DNA from: Leifsonia sp. Root1293
GTDB lineage: Bacteria > Actinomycetota > Actinomycetes > Actinomycetales > Microbacteriaceae
Length of the DNA: 64,000 bases
Reading direction: 5' to 3'
NCBI RefSeq assembly: GCF_001425325.1
Contig: NZ_LMEH01000001.1
Location: 419,898-483,897, forward strand
Under the pieces are notes generated by a model that worked only from the letters and a program-made list of their open reading frames with translations, ran no database searches and was not told the DNA's origin. Shown piece by piece: positions 53,112 through 62,894 of this stretch. Numbering within the stretch: position 1 is the stretch's first letter; every line of letters starts with the position of its first letter. The position numbers were made by a program, and so were the translations under genes.

Positions 53112-53144
53112 TACCCTGTGCGCATGACTGAAGAGACCATCTGA
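53112..53144 (+). promoter_or_regulatory. Leaderless promoter and 6-codon mini-ORF
   Basis: The -10 box TACCCT (53112-53117) lies 6 nt before the ATG at 53124, which opens MTEETI and stops at a TGA (53142-53144) sharing its A with the ATG of the next small gene (TGATG). Confidence 0.45.
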
Positions 53145-53248
53145 TGCCCGACTACGTGCTCTGGGGTATCTCCATCATCATCCTCGGCGGATCGTTGGTC
53201 GTCACGGTCATGGCGCTCGTGAGGGTGTGGCGTCGCCACGACGACTGA
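53144..53248 (+). CDS. 34-aa single-helix membrane protein
   Basis: Begins MPDYVLWGISIIILGG, continues SLVVTVMALVRVWRRHDD. One transmembrane helix with a positively charged cytoplasmic C-terminus. The start is coupled to a leaderless hexapeptide frame through TGATG. The form resembles small subunits of secondary transporters (for example the MetS-type peptides of NSS carriers), but no transporter lies next to it. Convergent with the YdeP-type gene. Confidence 0.5.
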   Translation: MPDYVLWGISIIILGGSLVVTVMALVRVWRRHDD

Positions 53249-53284
53249 GTTCTCGTGAGCCGCGACCAAGGCATGGGCGACGCG

Positions 53285-55576
53285 CTACCGAGCGGCGAGC
53301 ACCCGCACCAGCACGGCCTTCGACACCGGCGTGTTGCTTCCCATCGCCGTGCTCGCCAATGGCACGAGCACGTTGGCCTCGGGGAAGTAGGCGGCCGCGC
53401 ACCCGCGTGCCGTCGGATAGGCCACAGCGCGATACCCCCGGAGCGCGCGTTCCACATCGTCGTCCCACTCGGTGACGACGTCGACGCTCTGTCCGTCGAC
53501 CAGACCGAGTTCGGCGAGGTCCAGTGGATTGATGAAGACCACCTCGCGCCCCTTCCTGATGCCGCGGTAGCGGTCGTTGAGGCTGTAGATCGTCGTGTTG
53601 TACTGGTCGTGCGAGCGCAGGGTCTGCAGCAGGAGGCATCCGTCGGGCCGCTGCACGTGCTCGAGGGTGTTCACGGTGAGCATCGCCCTGCCGGTGGACG
53701 TGGCGAACGTGCGGGAATCGCGCGGACCGTTGGGCAGCACGAAGCCGTCGCGAGTGCGGATGCGCTCGTTGTAGCGCTCGAAGCCCGGAACCACGCGGCT
53801 GATGTGCTCGCGGATCACGTCGTAGTCGTTCTCGAAGGAGGCCCAGTCGATGGGCACCGCGTCGCCCACCGTCGCCTGCGCGAGCCGGGCCACGATCGCC
53901 ACCTCGCTGAGCAGTCCGGCGGCCACCGGCGGCACCTGCCCGTGGCTGCCGTGCACGGCGCAGACGGTGTCCTCCACCGAGACGAACTGCGGACCGGATG
54001 CCTGGACGTCGATCTCGGTGCGTCCGAGCGTCGGCAGGATGAGCGCCTCGGCCCCGATCACGGCGTGCGAGCGATTGAGCTTCGTGGAGACCTGCACCGT
54101 CATCTCGGTGCCGCGCATCGCCTCCTCGGCGAGAGACGTGTCGGAGATGGCGGCGACGAGGTTTCCGCCCATGCCCATCCAGAACTTGATCTCCCCGCGT
54201 TTCATGGCGGCGATCCCGTTCACCGAGTCGACTCCGTGGCGCCGAGGCGGCTCGAAGGAGAACTCGTCGCGGAGCGCATCGAGGAAGCGGTCCGGCATCT
54301 GCTCCCAGATGCCCATGGTGCGGTCGCCCTGCACGTTGCTGTGCCCGCGGATCGGCGACGCGCCGGCGCCCGGTCGGCCGATGTTTCCGCGCAGCAGCAG
54401 CAGGTTCACGATCTCCTTGATCGTCTCGACCGCCTTGCGGTGCTGGGTGATGCCCATGGCCCACGTGATGATCACACGCTCGGCCCGGATGTAGGCATCC
54501 GCCAGCTCGTCGATCTGCTGGAGCGAGAGCCCGGTGGCGAGAAGGACCTCATCGTCGTCGACCTCGGCCATGGCTGCCGCGAACGCATCGAAGCCGCTGC
54601 AGTGCTCGGCGAGGAACGCATGGTCGAGCACCGTTCCGGGAGCGGAGCGTTCGGCGGCGAGCACCCGCTTCGACACCGCCTGCAGGAGGGCCATGTCACC
54701 GCCGAGCCTGATCTGAAGGAACTGGTCGGCGATATCGGTTCCGCGACCCACGAGGCCGCGCGCCGTCTGCGGATTCTTGTAGCGGCGCAGGCCCGCCTCG
54801 GGCAGGGGATTCACGGCGACGATCCTGGTGCCGTTCCGCTTCGCATCCTCGAGTGCCGTGAGCATGCGCGGGTGGTTGGTGCCCGGATTCTGGCCGAGCA
54901 CGATCACGAGATCGGCGTGTTCGAAGTCGTCGTACGTGATGGTGGACTTCCCGACGCCGAGAGTCTCGCCCATGGCCGTGCCCGTGGACTCGTGGCACAT
55001 GTTCGAGCAGTCGGGGAGGTTGTTCGTCCCGTAGGCGCGCACGAACAGCTGGTACAGGAACGCTGCCTCGTTCGACGTGCGTCCCGAGGTGTAGAACGAC
55101 GCCTGGTCGGGGGAGTCGAGGCTGGTGAGCTTGCTGGCGATGATCTCGAAGGCACGGTCCCAGGTGACAGGCTTGTAGTGGTCGGAGCCGTTCGGCTTGT
55201 AGACCGGCTCGGTGAGACGCCCCTGCATGCCGAGCCAGTACTCGCTCTTCTCCAGCAGATCGTCGATGGAGTGCTCAGCCCAGAAGGTGCTCGGCACCAG
55301 AACCGGCGTCGCCTCCCAGACGACGGCCTTCGCCCCGTTCTCACAGAACTCGGCGACCTTGCGGTGGTCCGGGTCCGGCCAGGCGCAGCTCATGCAGTCG
55401 AAGCCGCCCTTCTGGTTGAGCGTCGCCAGCAGCTTCATCGTGCGCGGGAGGCCCAACTGCTGCACAGCCGGCTCCATCGCGTGCAGGATGCCCGGCACAC
55501 CCGCCGCCCAACTGCTCGGTGCGCCGACCTCGATGTCGGCATCGGTCACGTCATCGACCGGAGGCCGCCGGGTCAC
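53285..55576 (-). CDS. Molybdopterin oxidoreductase, FdhF/YdeP family
   Basis: 763-aa bis-MGD enzyme of the formate-dehydrogenase-alpha-like YdeP group. Near the N-terminus [12 protein letters not shown] (about residues 59-70) replaces the four-cysteine cluster motif of true FdhF, so a complete [4Fe-4S] site is doubtful. Landmarks: [28 protein letters not shown] (the residue at the metal position would be in this region), [13 protein letters not shown] and [15 protein letters not shown] near the C-terminus. YdeP in enterobacteria contributes to acid resistance; no physiological electron partner is known. GTG start overlapping fdhD by 4 bp. Confidence 0.9.
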   Translation of the reverse strand: MTRRPPVDDVTDADIEVGAPSSWAAGVPGILHAMEPAVQQLGLPRTMKLLATLNQKGGFDCMSCAWPDPDHRKVAEFCENGAKAVVWEATPVLVPSTFWAEHSIDDLLEKSEYWLGMQGRLTEPVYKPNGSDHYKPVTWDRAFEIIASKLTSLDSPDQASFYTSGRTSNEAAFLYQLFVRAYGTNNLPDCSNMCHESTGTAMGETLGVGKSTITYDDFEHADLVIVLGQNPGTNHPRMLTALEDAKRNGTRIVAVNPLPEAGLRRYKNPQTARGLVGRGTDIADQFLQIRLGGDMALLQAVSKRVLAAERSAPGTVLDHAFLAEHCSGFDAFAAAMAEVDDDEVLLATGLSLQQIDELADAYIRAERVIITWAMGITQHRKAVETIKEIVNLLLLRGNIGRPGAGASPIRGHSNVQGDRTMGIWEQMPDRFLDALRDEFSFEPPRRHGVDSVNGIAAMKRGEIKFWMGMGGNLVAAISDTSLAEEAMRGTEMTVQVSTKLNRSHAVIGAEALILPTLGRTEIDVQASGPQFVSVEDTVCAVHGSHGQVPPVAAGLLSEVAIVARLAQATVGDAVPIDWASFENDYDVIREHISRVVPGFERYNERIRTRDGFVLPNGPRDSRTFATSTGRAMLTVNTLEHVQRPDGCLLLQTLRSHDQYNTTIYSLNDRYRGIRKGREVVFINPLDLAELGLVDGQSVDVVTEWDDDVERALRGYRAVAYPTARGCAAAYFPEANVLVPLASTAMGSNTPVSKAVLVRVLAAR

Positions 55577-56490
55577 GCTGTTCCCGCCGCGCTCAGGAGT
55601 GCTGCGCTCGCCGCAGGACGGACGCCGCGGCCGGGGTCCGTCGCGTCGCCGGCGTCGTCATCTGGGCCGATACGATCCGCTCGGGAGTAGACCACCATGC
55701 TCTCGCCCCGAAGGAAGCCGACGATCGTGATGCCGAGCTCCGAGGCGAGGTCGACGGCGAGCGACGACGGCGCCGACACCGCGGCCAGAACCGGGATGCC
55801 GGCCATCGACGCCTTCTGGGTGAGCTCGAAGCTGGCACGACCCGACACCATGAGCACGATGCCGGTGAGCGGCAGCAGGTCCTCCTTCACGGCCCAGCCG
55901 ATCACCTTGTCGACCGCGTTGTGCCGGCCGACGTCTTCGCGCAGCACCAGCATCCGTGCTGTCCGTCCGTCGAAGAGGGCGGCGGCGTGGAGTCCGCCGG
56001 TCTTCTCGAACACGGCCTGAGCGGCGCGGAGGCGGTCGGGCAGGCTCGCGAGCAGTTCCGGCGCGACCACGAGGTCGTCGTGAAGCACGGCGTGCTGCGA
56101 CCTGGTGCGTACTGCGTCGATGCTGGCCTTGCCGCAGAGGCCGCACGAACTGGTCGTGTAGAACGCCCGCTCGAGACTCGGATTCGGCGCTGCGACGCCC
56201 GGCGCAAGGCTCACGTCGAGCACGTTGTAGGTGTTCAGGCCCTCGTCCGTTGCTCCCGCGCAGTAGCGCGCCGCCGCGAACTCGTCCCCGCGGGCGATCA
56301 CGCCCTCCGACACCAGGAAGCCGGCAGCGAGGTCGAAATCGGCTCCCGGAGTGCGCATGGTGATGGCAAGGGCGGCGCCTCCGACGCGGATCTCCAGCGG
56401 TTCCTCGACGGCGAGCAGGTCATCTCGGACTGTGCGTGGCGACCCGAGTGTCACCCGGGTCACTCGCTTGCGGGAGGTGATGCGATTCAT
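55573..56490 (-). CDS. fdhD: Formate dehydrogenase accessory sulfurtransferase FdhD
   Basis: 305-aa cytoplasmic protein that transfers sulfur from a cysteine desulfurase to the Mo-cofactor of formate dehydrogenase-like enzymes. The substrate-relay cysteines are in [12 protein letters not shown] (about residues 112-123). [43 protein letters not shown] and [19 protein letters not shown] are family signatures. The C-terminal 35 residues are a disordered extension. It is the first gene of the two-gene operon with the YdeP-type oxidoreductase, its likely client. Confidence 0.95.
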   Translation of the reverse strand: MNRITSRKRVTRVTLGSPRTVRDDLLAVEEPLEIRVGGAALAITMRTPGADFDLAAGFLVSEGVIARGDEFAAARYCAGATDEGLNTYNVLDVSLAPGVAAPNPSLERAFYTTSSCGLCGKASIDAVRTRSQHAVLHDDLVVAPELLASLPDRLRAAQAVFEKTGGLHAAALFDGRTARMLVLREDVGRHNAVDKVIGWAVKEDLLPLTGIVLMVSGRASFELTQKASMAGIPVLAAVSAPSSLAVDLASELGITIVGFLRGESMVVYSRADRIGPDDDAGDATDPGRGVRPAASAALLSAAGTA

Positions 56491-56640
56491 GATCCATGCC
56501 TACACCCGGGCCCGGCGACATCCGTGCGATTCGGTGCACATTCTCACCGGGTCGCCGGTCATCCGGCTGACGCGAGCACAGCGGGGCCCGGTCGGCGGGG
56601 GGACTGGTGGTGATGACGCTCGACCAGACAGGATGGCGTC

Positions 56641-56865
56641 ATGGACACTCTCGCCGGCTGGCACCTGCTCATCATCCTGCCCATGATCGCCCTGGTGGTG
56701 GTCTGGGCGGTCGCGCTCGTGCAGATCGGCCGGTCGGGCCTCGACGCGACGGCCAAGGCGCTCTGGGCGCTCATCGTGATCGTCGCACCGTTCCTCGGCG
56801 TGATCGCGTGGTGGCTGATCGGCAAGCCGAGCGACAAGGCGCCGCGCTTCGATCCGCGCGGCTAG
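56641..56865 (+). CDS. PLDc_N-type small membrane protein
   Basis: 74-aa protein with two membrane helices (LLIILPMIALVVVWAVALVQ and LWALIVIVAPFLGVIAWWLI) and the KALWALIVI...PFLGVIAWWLIG pattern of the PLD nuclease N-terminal (PLDc_N) family; the nuclease part is absent. Function is unknown, possibly membrane regulation. The last 4 bp overlap the convergent UbiB-like gene. An upstream Shine-Dalgarno sequence is weak (ACAGGATGG). Confidence 0.75.
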   Translation: MDTLAGWHLLIILPMIALVVVWAVALVQIGRSGLDATAKALWALIVIVAPFLGVIAWWLIGKPSDKAPRFDPRG

Positions 56866-58850
56866 CGCGGTCCTCTCACGAACAGGCGTCGGAGCGACCG
56901 GAGGATCAGCACGAATCCGGCCAGCGCCACGCTGGCGCCGAGGAACGAGTACAGCCGCACGTTCGGGGTGATGAGGGGGCCGGCGTCAGTCACCACCAGC
57001 ACGATTCCCAACGCGACCAAGGCGATGGCGATCAGCGCACCGACGCCCTCCGTCACGATCTCGCCCACCCAGCCGTGGTCCTGGGGGCTGCCCAGGGCGC
57101 GCGCGCTCTTCTCGATGTTGGTGGTCAGGGAGTCGAGGCGACGCGGGAGCTTGCGCACCATGGCGATCCCGATGGCCGCCTGCGCCTGGAGCGAGCCGAG
57201 TACCGCACGCGGAGGCAGGAGCCGAGCCAGGAAGTGCGGCACGCGATCGAGGGCGCGCTCGGCCATGTCGAACCGCGGGTCGAGGATGCGCAGGCAGCTC
57301 TGCAGGGTGATGATCGACCTGAAGGCGATGCCGAGCGGTACCGGCACGCCGAGGCGGTGTTCGCGAACGACGTCGAGCAGCTGGGAGAAGATCGAGCTGT
57401 TTCCGTCGCTGTGCTTCATGAGGGTGAGCACCCGGCCGATGTCTGCCTGCAGGGCCCGGATGTCTGCACTGTCAGGGGCGTCGACGAGGAGGAGCAGGGC
57501 ATCGGTCGTCGCGATGTCGTCTTCCGAGGCGGCGGCGAGCAGCAGGGTGGCGAGCCCCTCGCGCATGCTGCGCTCCAGCACTCCGACGGCACCGAAGTCG
57601 ATCATGCCGAGGCGTCCGTCGTCGCCGAGTATGAGGTTTCCCGGATGCAGGTCGGCGTGGAACACGCCCTGCACGATGATCTGCTCGAGCACGGCGTCGA
57701 GGAGACCGGCGGCGAGTTCTTCGCGCTGGGCCGGCGGCAACGACGCGAGATGACGCCGCGAAGCGTTCAGCGGCGTGCCGTCGATGCAATCCATCGTGAG
57801 GAGTCGGCGTGTACTCGCCTCGTCGTACACCCGAGGCACCACGAGCAGGTTGTTCCGCGACGCGGCGACGGCGCTTCCCACCTGCCGGGTGTTCCGGAAC
57901 TCGATACGGTAGTCGAGTTCTTCGCTGAGCGAGCGGGCGAATCCCGTCGCCAGCGTCACCGCACCGAACTCTCGGCCCCAGCTCGTGCGCTCCTCCAGCC
58001 GGGTGGCGAGTCGCACGATGATGTCCACATCGGCGGCCACCTGAGCCGCGGCTCCAGGTCGCTGCACCTTGAGCACGACCGGAGTGCCATCGTGGAGTCT
58101 TCCCGCGTGCACCTGGGCGACGGATGCGGCGGCCAGGGGCGTCTCGGAGACCTCGGCGAAGACCGAGTCGATCGGGCCGCCGATCTCCGTCTCGATGACG
58201 TCGCGGATCGACTCCCAGGGCAGGGTCGACGCCGACGTCTGCAGGGTCGAGAGAGCTTCGATGTAGGACGCGGGGAGCAGATCCCGGCGCGTGGACAGCA
58301 CTTGCCCGAGTTTCACGAAGGTGACGCCGGCCTCGTTGATCGCATTGACGAGCGCTTGCGGCGTCGACGTTCGCAGCGGCCGAACGGGAGTGCGCGCGGC
58401 CGATCTCCGGCGACCCTGGATCACCCAGCCGACCCCGTGACGGGAGAGGATCGACAGGATCGCGAGATAACGCTGGGTCCGTCGGCGCCGGTGCAAGAGG
58501 TCTCGGAATGAGGTGATCGGGTTCGGCAGGGCCTGGGTGGGGAACAGGGCCTCACTGACGACGAGGATCGCGACGCCGAAGGCGAAGACCCAGCCGAACG
58601 AGAGCGCGATGAACAGGGCGGCCACCAGCCAGGGCACCGCGAGATCGCCAGCGGCATCGACGACCCCGGCCTGAACTGCCGTGGATGCGGCGAACGGCCA
58701 GCTCGCTGCGTAGACCAACAGCCCGACGACGTAGGTGCGGGGCCAGCCGACGGGTGCGCTCATGAGGGACCGCGTCGCGAAGCCGACCCCGACGGCGTAG
58801 ACCAATCCGACGATCGCGAAGAGCGCCCAGAACAGGAATGAATCGAACAC
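56862..58850 (-). CDS. ABC1/UbiB/AarF-family kinase-like protein
   Basis: 662-aa membrane protein. Three or four N-terminal helices (1-100) precede the atypical-kinase domain: VTFVKLGQVLSTRRDLLP (KxGQ motif near 178, the family-specific inhibitory element), AAASVAQVHAGRL (Ala-rich nucleotide loop), VVLKVQRPG, FHADLHPGNLILGDDG (catalytic loop near 397) and MIDFGAVG (DFG near 415). Two C-terminal helices end the protein. UbiB proteins support quinone synthesis or lipid handling by ATPase activity. Actinobacteria make menaquinone, so a lipid role is likelier than ubiquinone synthesis. GTG start behind GGGAGGG. Confidence 0.92.
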   Translation of the reverse strand: MFDSFLFWALFAIVGLVYAVGVGFATRSLMSAPVGWPRTYVVGLLVYAASWPFAASTAVQAGVVDAAGDLAVPWLVAALFIALSFGWVFAFGVAILVVSEALFPTQALPNPITSFRDLLHRRRRTQRYLAILSILSRHGVGWVIQGRRRSAARTPVRPLRTSTPQALVNAINEAGVTFVKLGQVLSTRRDLLPASYIEALSTLQTSASTLPWESIRDVIETEIGGPIDSVFAEVSETPLAAASVAQVHAGRLHDGTPVVLKVQRPGAAAQVAADVDIIVRLATRLEERTSWGREFGAVTLATGFARSLSEELDYRIEFRNTRQVGSAVAASRNNLLVVPRVYDEASTRRLLTMDCIDGTPLNASRRHLASLPPAQREELAAGLLDAVLEQIIVQGVFHADLHPGNLILGDDGRLGMIDFGAVGVLERSMREGLATLLLAAASEDDIATTDALLLLVDAPDSADIRALQADIGRVLTLMKHSDGNSSIFSQLLDVVREHRLGVPVPLGIAFRSIITLQSCLRILDPRFDMAERALDRVPHFLARLLPPRAVLGSLQAQAAIGIAMVRKLPRRLDSLTTNIEKSARALGSPQDHGWVGEIVTEGVGALIAIALVALGIVLVVTDAGPLITPNVRLYSFLGASVALAGFVLILRSLRRLFVRGPR

Positions 58851-59027
58851 TCTGCGCCCTCCCGCGCCCTCATGCGGCTATCGCCAGCGTAGCGGGACGG
58901 CCCCGTCCGCCGCAGGGAGAGAAACCGGTGGCGGATGCGGCCGATCGCCCAGAACCGCCAGAGCGGCACATCGCCGCCCGGCCGCATCCGTTCCGATCAC
59001 GTGACGGAATGCGCATATGAACGGAAC

Positions 59028-59066
59028 TAGGCTGGGGCGATGGCCCCGACGGCGTTCTAGTCGGGG
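59028..59066 (+). promoter_or_regulatory. oleA promoter, leaderless 6-codon frame and leader hairpin
   Basis: The -10 box TAGGCT (59028-59033) lies 6 nt before an ATG at 59040 that opens MAPTAF and stops at 59060. The frame overlaps a hairpin CCCCGAC (59044-59050)/GTCGGGG (59060-59066). The oleA start is 46 nt beyond, so translation or the hairpin in this leader could influence the ole operon. Confidence 0.4.
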
Positions 59067-59106
59067 ACACGAGAGCTTTCACGACGCGAAAAGGGATGGA
59101 ACCTCC

Positions 59107-60129
59107 TTGGACGGAAATGCGACGACGACGCACCGGAACGTAGCGCTGCTGTCGGTCGCGAGCACCATGGCGGAGCGGGTCACCACCTCTGAGGAGATCG
59201 ACTCGCGGCTGGCTCCTGTGCTCAAGCGACTGAAGCTCCCGAGCGGCCTGCTGCAGCGTGTCGCCGGTGTGCGCGAACGCCGCAACTGGGAGGAGGGCGC
59301 CACCTTCGACGACGCCGCCATCTCGGCCGGCAAGCGCGCGATGGCCGAGGCCGGCATCCGTCCCGATCAGGTCGGTCTGCTCATCAACACCTCGGTGACG
59401 CGCCCTCACCTCGAGCCATCCGTCGCCGTGCGCATCCACCACGGCCTCGGTCTGCCGACGTCGGCCATCAACTTCGACATCACGAATGCCTGCCTCGGGT
59501 TCGTCAACGGCATGTCACTGGCGGCCGGACTCATCGACTCCGGTCAGATCGACTACGCGATCATCGTCGACGGAGAGGACGCCGACCAGATCCAGGTGAA
59601 CACGATCGAGCGCCTCGGCCGGGACGGCATCAACCGCAAGCAGTTCATGAGCGAGTTCGCCAGCCTCACCCTCGGTTCCGGCGCCGCAGCGGCCGTCCTG
59701 GGTCGTGCAGACCAGCACCCCGAGGCGCACCGCATCCTCGGCGGGATCACGCGCGCCGCCACCCAGTTCAACCAACTGTGCGTGGGCAGTGTCGACGGCA
59801 TGTTCACCGATGCCAAGGCCCTGCTCCGCGGAGGCATGGAGCTGGTGACCTCGGCGTGGAAGGACGCGTCGAAGAGCTGGGACTGGAAGAGCATGGACCG
59901 CTACATCATGCACCAGGTCTCCGACGTGCACACCGAAGCCATCGTGAAGGCGGTCAACCTCGACCGCACGCGGGTTCCGCTCACCTATCCGCTGCTCGGA
60001 AACGTCGGTCCGGCGTCGATCCCGATTACCCTCGCCGAGGAGGCAGCCACCCTCAAGCGCGGCGACCGCGTTCTGCTCATGGGCGTCGGGTCCGGACTCA
60101 ACACCTCGATGATGGAACTGGCCTGGTGA
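59107..60129 (+). CDS. oleA: OleA, acyl-CoA head-to-head condensing enzyme (thiolase superfamily)
   Basis: 340-aa enzyme that joins two fatty acyl-CoAs into a 2-alkyl-3-ketoacid, first step of long-chain olefin synthesis. The catalytic Cys129 is in DITNACLGFVNGM; the histidine is in RYIMHQVSDVHTEAI and the asparagine in YPLLGNVGPASIP, with LLMGVGSGLNTSMMELAW at the end. The TTG start at 59107 behind AAGGGATGGA gives the family's usual N-terminus (NATTTHRNVALLSV). A longer ATG frame from 59017 is rejected because it begins upstream of the -10 box. It overlaps oleBC by 4 bp. Confidence 0.93.
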   Translation: MDGNATTTHRNVALLSVASTMAERVTTSEEIDSRLAPVLKRLKLPSGLLQRVAGVRERRNWEEGATFDDAAISAGKRAMAEAGIRPDQVGLLINTSVTRPHLEPSVAVRIHHGLGLPTSAINFDITNACLGFVNGMSLAAGLIDSGQIDYAIIVDGEDADQIQVNTIERLGRDGINRKQFMSEFASLTLGSGAAAAVLGRADQHPEAHRILGGITRAATQFNQLCVGSVDGMFTDAKALLRGGMELVTSAWKDASKSWDWKSMDRYIMHQVSDVHTEAIVKAVNLDRTRVPLTYPLLGNVGPASIPITLAEEAATLKRGDRVLLMGVGSGLNTSMMELAW

Positions 60130-62894
60130 GTCTGTCGGCTTCGCTGCCGCCCGCCGGGCTTCCCGGCCTCGACCCCTCCTGGTCGCGTCTCGTCGACGTG
60201 CCGGAGCGGGCGATCGGATCGGCTCCCGGCACGCCGGCAGCAGCATCCGGATCCCGCACCAATCGCTGGCACATCCTCGACAACGCCGCCCAGCTCGCCG
60301 AGCTCGGGGCGACCCCGGTCGGTACCATCCTGTGCGTGCACGGCAACCCCACCTGGTCGTACCTGTGGCGGAAGACCGTGGCTGCGGCGACGGAGGCCGC
60401 TGCGACGGGTCGCCCCGCCTGGCGCGTCATCGCCGTCGACCAGCTCGAGATGGGCTACTCGGAGCGCACGGGCGTCACCCGCACGCTGGCCCGTCGCGTG
60501 CAGGACCTGGCCGACCTCACAGACGCCCTCGCCGTCGACGGACCCGTCGTCACCTTCGGCCACGACTGGGGCGGGGTCATCTCGCTCGGATGGGCCGTCG
60601 ACCACCCCGATCAGCTCGCCGGCGTCATGCTGCTGAACACGGCCGTGCACCAGCCGGAAGACGTGCCGATCCCCGCGGCTCTGCGTCTGGCGCTGGCCGT
60701 GCTGCGACCGGGAACCGTGACCACGACGGCGTTCCTCGACACGACGCTGGCCATCGCGCACCCCCGCCTGTCGTCCGACGTGCGCCGTGCCTATCGTTCG
60801 CCGTACCTCGAGGCCGCCCGCCGCGAGGGCATCGGCGGCTTCGTCGCCGACATCCCGGTCGACGCCTCGCACGAGAGCGCCGCCGAACTCGCCCGGATCT
60901 CCGGCGCCGTCGCCAGACTCGCAGTACCGGCGCTCATGATGTGGGGACCGCGCGACCCCGTGTTCAGCGATCGCTATCTCGACGACCTCCAGCGACGGAT
61001 GCCGCACGCCGACGTTCACCGCTTCGAGAATGCCGGACACCTCATCGCCGAGGACGTGGAGTACGCCGGGCCGGCTCTCGACTGGCTGGGCGACAGAGTC
61101 GCATCGGCCGCCGCTGGCGACGCGTCGACTGCTTCCGCCGGCGTCGGCACCGTCGCCTCGACCGAGCTCGTCGGCGACCCCGCGGTCTCGGAGGCGGCAG
61201 CCGACGTCGTGCTGCCCATGTGGCACCACCTCGAGGCGCTCGCAGACAGCCGGGAGCCCGCTGTCGTCGACATGGTCGCCGGGCCCGGCGGGTCGCCGCG
61301 CACGGTGAGCTGGGCGCTGCTGTCGACGCGCGTGCACCAGATCGCCAGAGGACTCGTCGCCCTCGGCGTGAAGCCCGGTGACAGGGTCTCGCTGCTCGTG
61401 CCGCCGAGCGCCGATCTCACCGCTGTCGTCTACGCGTGTCTGCGCATCGGGGCGATCGTCGTCGTGGCCGATGCGGGCCTCGGCCTCCGAGGGCTGAGTC
61501 GTGCAGTGCGCGGCGCCCGGCCCGATCACATCATCAGCGAGGTGCCCGGTCTCATCGTCGCCCGCGCCTTCGGCTGGCCCGGGCAGCGCATCTCGGTGGC
61601 GACGCTGCCCACAGTGTCGGCCCACGCGCTGAACGTGACGGCCTCCCTCTCCGGTGTCATCCGGGCTGGCGAGGCCGCCCATGAGCTCGAGCTGCCGCAT
61701 CCGCCAGCCGCATCCGCCGTCGCTGCGGTGCTGTTCACCTCGGGTTCCACCGGACCGGCCAAGGGCGTCGTGTACACCCACGGCCAGCTCACCGCGCTGC
61801 GCGATGCCCTGTCGGCCCAGTACGACGTCGGCGTCGGTACCGGCCTCGTCGCCGGATTCGCCCCGTTCGCCCTGCTGGGTCCGGCTCTCGGAGCCAGATC
61901 CGTCACGCCCGACATGGACGTGACGTCGCCGCGCACCCTCACGGCTCGTGCCGTGGCCGACGCTGCGGCAGAATCGGACGCCACCGTCGTGTTCCTGTCG
62001 CCGGCGGCGATCGCGAATGTCGTGGCCACGGCCGATCAGCTCTCCGCCGAGCAGCGCGCAGCTCTGGCACGCGTGCGCACCTTCCTCTCCGCAGGGGCAC
62101 CGGTCTCCGAGTCGCTGCTGACGGCCGCGTCCGAGCTGATGCCGAACGCGGACCCGCACACGCCGTACGGCATGACCGAGGGCCTGCTCATGGCCGACAT
62201 CTCGCTGGACGGCATCCGGTCATCGACGGCGTCGCTCGTCACCGACTCGGGGGCGGATGCGGCTCGAGGTGGCGTGCCCGTCGGTCGACCCACTGCAACG
62301 ACGCGCGTGCGCATCGCGCCGATCGACTCCACGGGTGAGGTCGGCGGCGACCTCACCGACGACGCCGGCGTGACCGGGGAGATCGTGGTCTCGGCTCCGC
62401 ACCTGAAGTCCCACTACGACAGGCTCTGGATCACGAATCGCACAGCCGACGCGCATTCGACACCGGGGGAGCGCTGGCACCACACGGGTGACGTCGGCCA
62501 CCTCGATGACGAGGGTCGTCTCTGGGTGGAGGGACGGCTGCAGCACATCATCGTGACGGCCGACGGCGTCGTCACCCCTGTCGGCATCGAGCAGGCGGTC
62601 GAGCGTGTCGCCGGTGTGCGTCGAGCCGCCGCCGTGGGCGTCGGCCCGCGGGGGACTCAGCAGATCGTGGTCGTGGTCGAACTCTCGGAGAAGCAGCGTC
62701 GGTCGCGTCTCGCCGAGCCCGCACTGTCAGCGGCCGTGCGCAGGGCCGCGGCATCCGGTGGTCACGAGATCGCCGCCGTGCTCGTGGCGGCCACCCTGCC
62801 CACCGACATCAGGCACAACTCCAAGATCGATCGGGCCGCCCTCTCGCTCTGGGCCGACGGCATTCTGCGCGGCGGCCGGATGGTGTCGCCGTGA
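60126..62894 (+). CDS. oleBC: OleBC fusion: beta-lactone decarboxylase plus beta-lactone synthetase
   Basis: 922-aa fusion. Residues 1-320 are OleB, an alpha/beta hydrolase of the haloalkane-dehalogenase type: VHGNPTWSYLWRK, nucleophile Asp147 in GHDWGGVISLGW, histidine 305 in AGHLIAED. It decarboxylates the cis-beta-lactone to the olefin. Residues 355-922 are OleC, an AMP-forming-ligase-like beta-lactone synthetase: LFTSGSTGPAKGVVYTHGQL (P-loop, near 537), PYGMTEGLLMAD, HTGDVGHLDDEGRLWVEGRL and the C-terminal HNSKIDRAAL lysine. Fusion of B and C is known from actinobacterial ole clusters. GTG start overlapping oleA. Confidence 0.94.
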   Translation: MSLSASLPPAGLPGLDPSWSRLVDVPERAIGSAPGTPAAASGSRTNRWHILDNAAQLAELGATPVGTILCVHGNPTWSYLWRKTVAAATEAAATGRPAWRVIAVDQLEMGYSERTGVTRTLARRVQDLADLTDALAVDGPVVTFGHDWGGVISLGWAVDHPDQLAGVMLLNTAVHQPEDVPIPAALRLALAVLRPGTVTTTAFLDTTLAIAHPRLSSDVRRAYRSPYLEAARREGIGGFVADIPVDASHESAAELARISGAVARLAVPALMMWGPRDPVFSDRYLDDLQRRMPHADVHRFENAGHLIAEDVEYAGPALDWLGDRVASAAAGDASTASAGVGTVASTELVGDPAVSEAAADVVLPMWHHLEALADSREPAVVDMVAGPGGSPRTVSWALLSTRVHQIARGLVALGVKPGDRVSLLVPPSADLTAVVYACLRIGAIVVVADAGLGLRGLSRAVRGARPDHIISEVPGLIVARAFGWPGQRISVATLPTVSAHALNVTASLSGVIRAGEAAHELELPHPPAASAVAAVLFTSGSTGPAKGVVYTHGQLTALRDALSAQYDVGVGTGLVAGFAPFALLGPALGARSVTPDMDVTSPRTLTARAVADAAAESDATVVFLSPAAIANVVATADQLSAEQRAALARVRTFLSAGAPVSESLLTAASELMPNADPHTPYGMTEGLLMADISLDGIRSSTASLVTDSGADAARGGVPVGRPTATTRVRIAPIDSTGEVGGDLTDDAGVTGEIVVSAPHLKSHYDRLWITNRTADAHSTPGERWHHTGDVGHLDDEGRLWVEGRLQHIIVTADGVVTPVGIEQAVERVAGVRRAAAVGVGPRGTQQIVVVVELSEKQRRSRLAEPALSAAVRRAAASGGHEIAAVLVAATLPTDIRHNSKIDRAALSLWADGILRGGRMVSP

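Noticed and set aside
53255-55690. 811-codon plus-strand frame opposite the YdeP-type gene
   Set aside because: Shadow composition; the minus-strand enzyme is clear.
56607-58511. 634-codon plus-strand frame opposite the UbiB-like gene
   Set aside because: Shadow; begins in another frame over the PLDc_N gene.
59985-62159. 724-codon minus-strand frame opposite oleBC
   Set aside because: Shadow; Arg/Asp/Gly-rich without motifs.
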